Of a stretch of DNA of 28,263 bases, positions 25,501-28,263 are shown piece by piece. The stretch comes from VGWB01 sp964480945 (GTDB lineage: Bacteria; Bacteroidota; Ignavibacteria; UBA10030): the NCBI GenBank assembly GCA_964480945.1, contig CAYZRX010000049.1, forward strand, positions 1 through 28,263. Reading direction: 5' to 3'. Made by a program: the position numbers and the translations under genes. The notes beneath the pieces were generated by a model. The model was not told the DNA's origin. It saw only the letters and a program-made list of their open reading frames with translations, and did not search any database. How positions within the stretch are numbered: position 1 is the stretch's first letter; each line of letters begins with the position of its first letter.

Positions 25501-25658
25501 CAGCCAAGCTCCAGGCGGCTCTCGGGCGAATGGCGGCCTACGTGCGGCAGGAGACGCTTGCCACGGATGTATCGAACGCACCACCGGAGGGTGTCTCGCT
25601 CGTCGACGAGGACGTGAACGGCCAAAAGGCTTCCATCGGAATTCAAAAAGCTTATTGA
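22524..25658 (+). CDS. ileS: Isoleucyl-tRNA synthetase, type 2
   Basis: 1044 residues, full length. The class I signature is the variant PGIHHV (residues 55-60) in YEGPPTANGRPGIHHVMSR, followed by GWDTHGLPVE. The editing domain includes VWTTTPWTLISN. Cys pairs CPRC, CWRC, CDGC and CPKC could bind zinc in the inserted domains. WFDSGAMPFAQWHYPFEN and KMSKS (590-594) complete the active site, and an anticodon-binding and C-terminal domain follow. The sequence resembles the eukaryote-like IleRS2 group used by Bacteroidota, a group known for low sensitivity to mupirocin. It lies 72 bases after the phosphorylase gene. Confidence 0.97.
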   Translation: MPFKQLTDRINYHELESEILKFWEDQGIFEQSIKTRSGAPVFTFYEGPPTANGRPGIHHVMSRTLKDLVCRYKTMRGYQVHRKAGWDTHGLPVEIEVEKMLGFKHKDQIVEYGVAKFNDECKKSVWKYKRDWEEMTRMMGYWVDLDHPYITFENNYIESVWWALKQYFDKGAIYKGFKIQPYCPRCETPLSSHEVSLGYKDVKDPSVYVKMKVKGEANTHFLVWTTTPWTLISNVALAVHPDIDYVKVEHKGEKLILAQARLGVLGDEYRIVETFKGSSLAGREYERLFSYHPVKEKGWYVVEGNFVTTEDGSGIVHIAPAYGEDDNEVGKKYGLPTIHPVNKSGEFGPEVTDFANKFVKDADLDIIANLRNRGILYKKETVVHSYPHCWRCSSPLLYYARESWYIRTTAYARRMIELNNTIQWIPAEVGSGRFGNWLEENKDWALSRDRFWGTPLPIWICDGCGERKCVGSVADLKQGKNVPEPLDLHKPFVDGVTFECPKCGSTMRRTPELIDVWFDSGAMPFAQWHYPFENEEVFESSYPSDFISEGIDQTRGWFYTLHSIGTFLFDKPAYKSVLVNELILDKQGQKMSKSKKNTVDPVELMRKYGADATRWYLVSNSPVWRPTLFDEEGVAEVQRKFFSTLLNTYAFFALYANVDGFEGKEPRIPVAERAEIDRWILSELNSLLKNYKQWMDEYDVTRAARAVSDFTIDRLSNWYVRRNRRRFWKSEKGKDKTAAYQTLYECLVAVAKLAAPLVPFLAEEVYRDLNAVAGSEPGVSVHLSLLPEADESAIDPELEGRMERAIKIVGLVRAMRMKSNLKVRQPLRKIILPIASERDRGAVKRMEDVILEEINVKQIEYVTDESGIARKKAKPNFRSLGRKFGKAVQPVAAKIREFSSKEINELERAGALTMHIDGLQYTIGMEDIEILHEDIKGWMVESDGSITVALDTELDDELIDEGLAREFVSRIQNRRKEAGLEVTDRIKIFCKTTAKLQAALGRMAAYVRQETLATDVSNAPPEGVSLVDEDVNGQKASIGIQKAY

Positions 25659-25768
25659 CTCTGAACTATTAACTCTACAAGTTTGCACGACCTCGGAGCG
25701 TTCACGCCGGTGAGGCTGTTGAGACATTTCGAGGGGACCGGCAGATGCCACATTCCAGGAGACGTGTC

Positions 25769-26278
25769 ATGGCGAAGAAAACGAGAACGACGAAAAAGAT
25801 AACGGCGACGAAGGCGCCCGCCCGGCTGAAAGCTAAACGGGTTGCCACCGGCAGGCAAGTGAAGCCGAAAGAGGTGCCCGCGCCGGTCAGAGCGCCCGGA
25901 ACTCAGAAGGGCTATGGCAAGGCGGACCTGGCTCATTTCAAAGAAATCATCCTTGAAAAGCGAAAGGAGATTCTCGAAGAGCTCGAGGCTCTCAAATCGA
26001 CCATGATGGATGTGCAGACGGGGGAGTACGTGACGGAGAACTCCACCTACTCGCTGCACATGGAGCAGGGAACAGACACGATGGAGCGGGAGAAGACGTT
26101 TCTCTTTGCCTCCAGGGAAGGGAAGTTCCTCAATTACCTCGATGACGCGCTGAAAAGAATTGAGAAGGGTGAGTACGGCTTCTGCAGTGACTGCGGGAAC
26201 CTCATCGATAAGGAACGGCTGGAGGCGGTGCCTCATGCCCAACTCTGCATCAAGTGTAAGTTGAAACGGGGGAAGTAG
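25769..26278 (+). CDS. DksA/TraR-family zinc-finger regulator with basic N-terminal tail
   Basis: 169 residues from ATG 25769 (AGGAG upstream); an ATG at 25745 with GAGGGG is nearly as good and would add eight residues. The first 45 residues are a Lys/Arg/Ala/Pro-rich tail resembling histone H1 tails. A coiled-coil segment (KRKEILEELEALKS) leads to GTDTMEREKTFLFASREG, where the DxxDxA tip motif of E. coli DksA is absent. The C4 zinc finger is Cys139-x2-Cys142-x17-Cys160-x2-Cys163. DksA family proteins bind the RNA polymerase secondary channel. The slot between ileS and lspA is that of ylyA in Bacillus. Confidence 0.92.
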   Translation: MAKKTRTTKKITATKAPARLKAKRVATGRQVKPKEVPAPVRAPGTQKGYGKADLAHFKEIILEKRKEILEELEALKSTMMDVQTGEYVTENSTYSLHMEQGTDTMEREKTFLFASREGKFLNYLDDALKRIEKGEYGFCSDCGNLIDKERLEAVPHAQLCIKCKLKRGK

Positions 26279-26340
26279 GTGGGCGAGAGCGGCCAGGCGC
26301 CTGGAGCCTGATCGCGAAACGTCGCCCTCCAACATGAGCT

Positions 26341-27021
26341 ATGCGAGTTCTTTACTTTACCGGCATCGTCATTGTGCTCGATCAGGTCACGAAGCTCCTG
26401 ATCAAGGGGTTCACCATCCCGATCATCGATTTTTACCACGCGGGGGTGCCGATCGGAGCGAGCTTCCCGATCATCGGCGATTTCGTTCGGCTGACCTTCA
26501 TCGAGAATCCGGGGATGGCATTCGGGATCAACATCGGCGGTCGGTTGTTCCTGACGGTCTTTTCGATCCTGGCGAGCATCGCGATCTTCGCATACCTCTA
26601 TAAGATTCGCCACGAGGCGTTTATCATCCGCCTCTCGCTGGCGCTGATCCTGGGTGGCGCGATCGGAAACCTGATCGACAGGATCTTTTACGGCGTGATC
26701 TATGGTGACGGTTCACTCTTTTACGGAAGGGTTGTGGATTTCATCGACGTTGATTTTTTCGATGTCGACGTTTTGGGAATCCATCTCTCGCGGTGGCCGG
26801 TCTTCAACCTCGCCGACGCGGCCGTCTCCATCGGCGTGCTCACACTGCTCATCTTCCATAAGCAGTTCACAGCTTCCGAGGAGATGGGTGTTTCCGCCTC
26901 CGCCTCTGCTGTTCCCGTGAGCGATGCCGACGGCGTGCCTGCACCGATACGCGCCATCGGGGCGCACCCCTCCCCCGAGTTGACGAGCGATCCCAAGGGT
27001 CCGTCCGACACCTCCTCCTAA
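26341..27021 (+). CDS. lspA: Lipoprotein signal peptidase (signal peptidase II)
   Basis: 226 residues against a common 160. It is an inner-membrane aspartyl protease that removes the signal peptide of prolipoproteins. Four hydrophobic segments are visible. The catalytic aspartates are Asp113 (GNLIDR) and Asp159 (FNLADAAVS), and FIENPGMAFG is the conserved mid motif. The extra length comes from a loop of about 25 residues between the two aspartates (YGRVVDFIDVDFFDVDV) and a polar, Ser/Pro-rich tail from about residue 175. The ribosome-binding site is weak. The next gene starts one base after its stop. Confidence 0.96.
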   Translation: MRVLYFTGIVIVLDQVTKLLIKGFTIPIIDFYHAGVPIGASFPIIGDFVRLTFIENPGMAFGINIGGRLFLTVFSILASIAIFAYLYKIRHEAFIIRLSLALILGGAIGNLIDRIFYGVIYGDGSLFYGRVVDFIDVDFFDVDVLGIHLSRWPVFNLADAAVSIGVLTLLIFHKQFTASEEMGVSASASAVPVSDADGVPAPIRAIGAHPSPELTSDPKGPSDTSS

Positions 27022-27022
27022 T

Positions 27023-28024
27023 ATGGTGGTCGATACCGAAATCGATGCAGCTTCTCGTCCGCCCAACGACGAGAGGGAACGGATTCGCATCGTCGTTCCG
27101 ATGAAGCAGGCACGGGAGCGTATCGATACCTACCTCACCCATCAAGTTCAGAACGCCACGCGCAGCAAGGTTCATCAAGCCATCGAAGAAGGGCTCGTCC
27201 TCGTCAACGGCAGGCAGATCAAGCCGAGCCATCTGGTCGCTCCGGGGGAAGTGATTGAGGTAACGCTGCCCCGACCGCCGCGGACGGAGGCGAAACCGGA
27301 AAGCATTCCGCTCGACATCGTCTATGAGGACGATCAGCTGTTGATCGTCAACAAGCCCGCGGGCATGGTGACCCATCCTGCGTACGCACACTATTCCGGG
27401 ACGCTCGTCAACGCGCTCCTTCATCACAGCAGAAATCTTTCCTCCCTTAATACGGAGATGCGGCCCGGAATCGTCCATCGATTGGACAAGGATACGACCG
27501 GCCTGCTCGTCGTGGCAAAGAACGACACGGCGCATCATTTGCTGGCCGCGCAGTTCTCGAAACGGACGATCGATCGCGAGTACTGGGCGCTGGTCTGGGG
27601 CACCTTCAAGAAATCAGCAGGGGTGATCGAGGCAAGCCTTGGTCGCAGCAAGAGGGATCGCAAGAAGGTAGCGGTCGTAGAGGAAGGCAAACCCGCGGTT
27701 ACGGAGTATGAGGTCTTGAAGGAATTCGACTTCCTCTCATTGATCCGGCTCAAGCTCAAGACAGGGCGGACACATCAGATCCGAGTTCACCTGGCGCATG
27801 TCGGTCATCCCGTGTTCGGTGACCCGACCTACGGCGGGCGAAATTCCGCGTGGGGAGGGTTGGAGGGAAAAAGGGCCCAGCGGGCCCAGAATCTGCTCAA
27901 GCTGATCTTACGCCAGGCCCTTCACGCCAAGACGATCGGTTTCATCCACCCCGCCACACGAGAGCTCGTGAAGTTTGACTCAGATCTGCCTGATGATATA
28001 CGGAAGGTGCTGGAGAGCTTGTGA
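27023..28024 (+). CDS. rluD: Pseudouridine synthase, RluA/RluD family
   Basis: 333 residues. It converts specific uridines of 23S rRNA (helix 69 for RluD) to pseudouridine. An N-terminal S4 domain (ERIDTYLTHQVQNATRSKVH) is followed by the catalytic domain. YEDDQLLIVNKPAGMVTHP is motif I, and HRLDKDTTG carries the catalytic Asp155. LKTGRTHQIRVH and HPVFGDPTYGG are the later motifs. The start codon is one base downstream of the lspA stop, so translation is probably coupled. It corresponds in position to ylyB of Bacillus. An inverted-repeat element begins four bases after its stop. Confidence 0.95.
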   Translation: MVVDTEIDAASRPPNDERERIRIVVPMKQARERIDTYLTHQVQNATRSKVHQAIEEGLVLVNGRQIKPSHLVAPGEVIEVTLPRPPRTEAKPESIPLDIVYEDDQLLIVNKPAGMVTHPAYAHYSGTLVNALLHHSRNLSSLNTEMRPGIVHRLDKDTTGLLVVAKNDTAHHLLAAQFSKRTIDREYWALVWGTFKKSAGVIEASLGRSKRDRKKVAVVEEGKPAVTEYEVLKEFDFLSLIRLKLKTGRTHQIRVHLAHVGHPVFGDPTYGGRNSAWGGLEGKRAQRAQNLLKLILRQALHAKTIGFIHPATRELVKFDSDLPDDIRKVLESL

Positions 28025-28027
28025 TTG

Positions 28028-28115
28028 AGATTCCCGGGGCGTCCTTCCGAAGAATCTCCGCGTTCTCTTCGAGACCTTCGGAAGGATTCCGGGACCCGGC
28101 AGATTCCGGGAATCT
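28028..28115. repeat. Inverted-repeat element copy E, enclosed by an outer stem
   Basis: CCTTCCGAAGA (28043-28053) and CCTTCGGAAGG (28075-28085) are 32 bp apart, forming an 11-bp inner stem (28042-28052 with 28076-28086). A perfect 10-bp outer stem AGATTCCCGG / CCGGGAATCT (28028-28037 with 28106-28115) encloses it. The element begins four bases past the rluD stop and has no T-run on the plus strand. Confidence 0.8.
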
Positions 28116-28118
28116 AAC

Positions 28119-28153
28119 AAAAAAAACGGCGCCCGTTGAGGCGGACGCCGTTT
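28119..28153 (-). terminator. Rho-independent terminator of a minus-strand unit entering from the right
   Basis: On the minus strand an 8-bp stem AAACGGCG / CGCCGTTT (28124-28131 with 28146-28153), with further pairing inside, is followed by eight T residues (plus A-run 28119-28126). On the plus strand only a weak TTTCTGCTC follows. A transcription unit should therefore end here from the right. Confidence 0.8.
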
Positions 28154-28212
28154 CTGCTCAGAGAGCCCCCGTCCGTCACCCACGTTTTCTCCCACTATCC
28201 CTTCGTGCGGGC

Positions 28213-28263
28213 TCACTTCCCCGGGGGCTCTCTTTCCTGATCTTTGGCGCGGCGCGCGGAGTT
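28213..28263 (-). CDS. Possible C-terminal end of a minus-strand gene (5' part outside window)
   Basis: A frame entering from the right edge gives 16 residues, NSARRAKDQEREPPGK, then TGA at 28213-28215, about 60 bases before the strong minus-strand terminator. The charged tail is a plausible protein end, but two other minus-strand frames are also open here. The region also holds an 11-bp inverted repeat that could belong to an RNA instead. Treat as tentative. Confidence 0.3.
   Translation of the reverse strand, partial: NSARRAKDQEREPPGK

Noticed and set aside
22524..25658. Apparent loss of the HIGH motif in IleRS
   Set aside because: The PGIHH variant is normal for Bacteroidota-type IleRS2, and KMSKS and all other motifs are intact.
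28160..28233. tRNA gene suggested by a tRNA-sized span closed by a GC-rich stem
   Set aside because: No T-loop GTTCGA-like sequence, D-arm or anticodon arm can be placed.

Overview
The window reads as part of a GC-rich scaffold from a Bacteroidota-type bacterium, most likely the Ignavibacteria/Chlorobi side of the phylum. The evidence is a giant secreted protein with a type IX secretion C-terminal domain (YQNYPNPFN motif), an isoleucyl-tRNA synthetase with the PGIHH active-site variant, FadL/OmpP1-type outer-membrane proteins and a DivIVA/IleS gene cluster. A run of exactly 100 N (16325-16424) marks an assembly gap, so this is probably a draft or metagenome-derived genome. The taxonomic placement is inference.

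Layout. 1-92: tail of a repeat-rich secreted protein. 93-829: a long gene-poor stretch with two copies of an unusual inverted-repeat element and a chain of tiny ORFs leading into the next gene. 830-5281: a 1483-residue cell-surface protein with eight Ig-like repeats, a dockerin-like module, a cohesin-like segment and a T9SS sorting domain. 5461-11160: a tightly packed plus-strand operon (beta-CASP RNase-like enzyme, SDR dehydrogenase, nucleoside hydrolase, beta-barrel-like protein, RsbW-type ATPase). 11332-14530, minus strand: FadL-like porin, malate dehydrogenase, then ribosomal proteins L27 and L21. 14624-16764, minus strand: a zinc-resistance unit, P1B-2 ATPase (5' end lost in the gap) and its SmtB-like repressor with a readable promoter and operator. 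16903-20121, minus strand: TPR protein, aroE, larE. 20316-28024, plus strand: yggS, divIVA, purine nucleoside phosphorylase, ileS, DksA-like regulator, lspA, rluD. This last order closely parallels the ylmE-divIVA-ileS-ylyA-lspA-ylyB cluster of Firmicutes. The right edge holds a strong minus-strand terminator and the possible end of another gene or RNA.

How the genes work together. Most of the right half is housekeeping: translation, cell-pole/division, lipoprotein processing, pseudouridylation. The zinc module is self-contained: its sensor carries a full alpha-5 Zn site, its operator closely resembles the SmtB operator, and its pump has the P1B-2 membrane residues. The left side is surface biology.

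The most unexplained signal is an element recurring at five intergenic places (around 294, 563, 5292, 11172 and 28043). It consists of 11-bp near-palindromes CCTTCSGAAGG placed 31-32 bp apart, always in inverted orientation, with unrelated sequence between them. No full pair lies inside a gene, and three of the five start within 20 bases of a stop codon.
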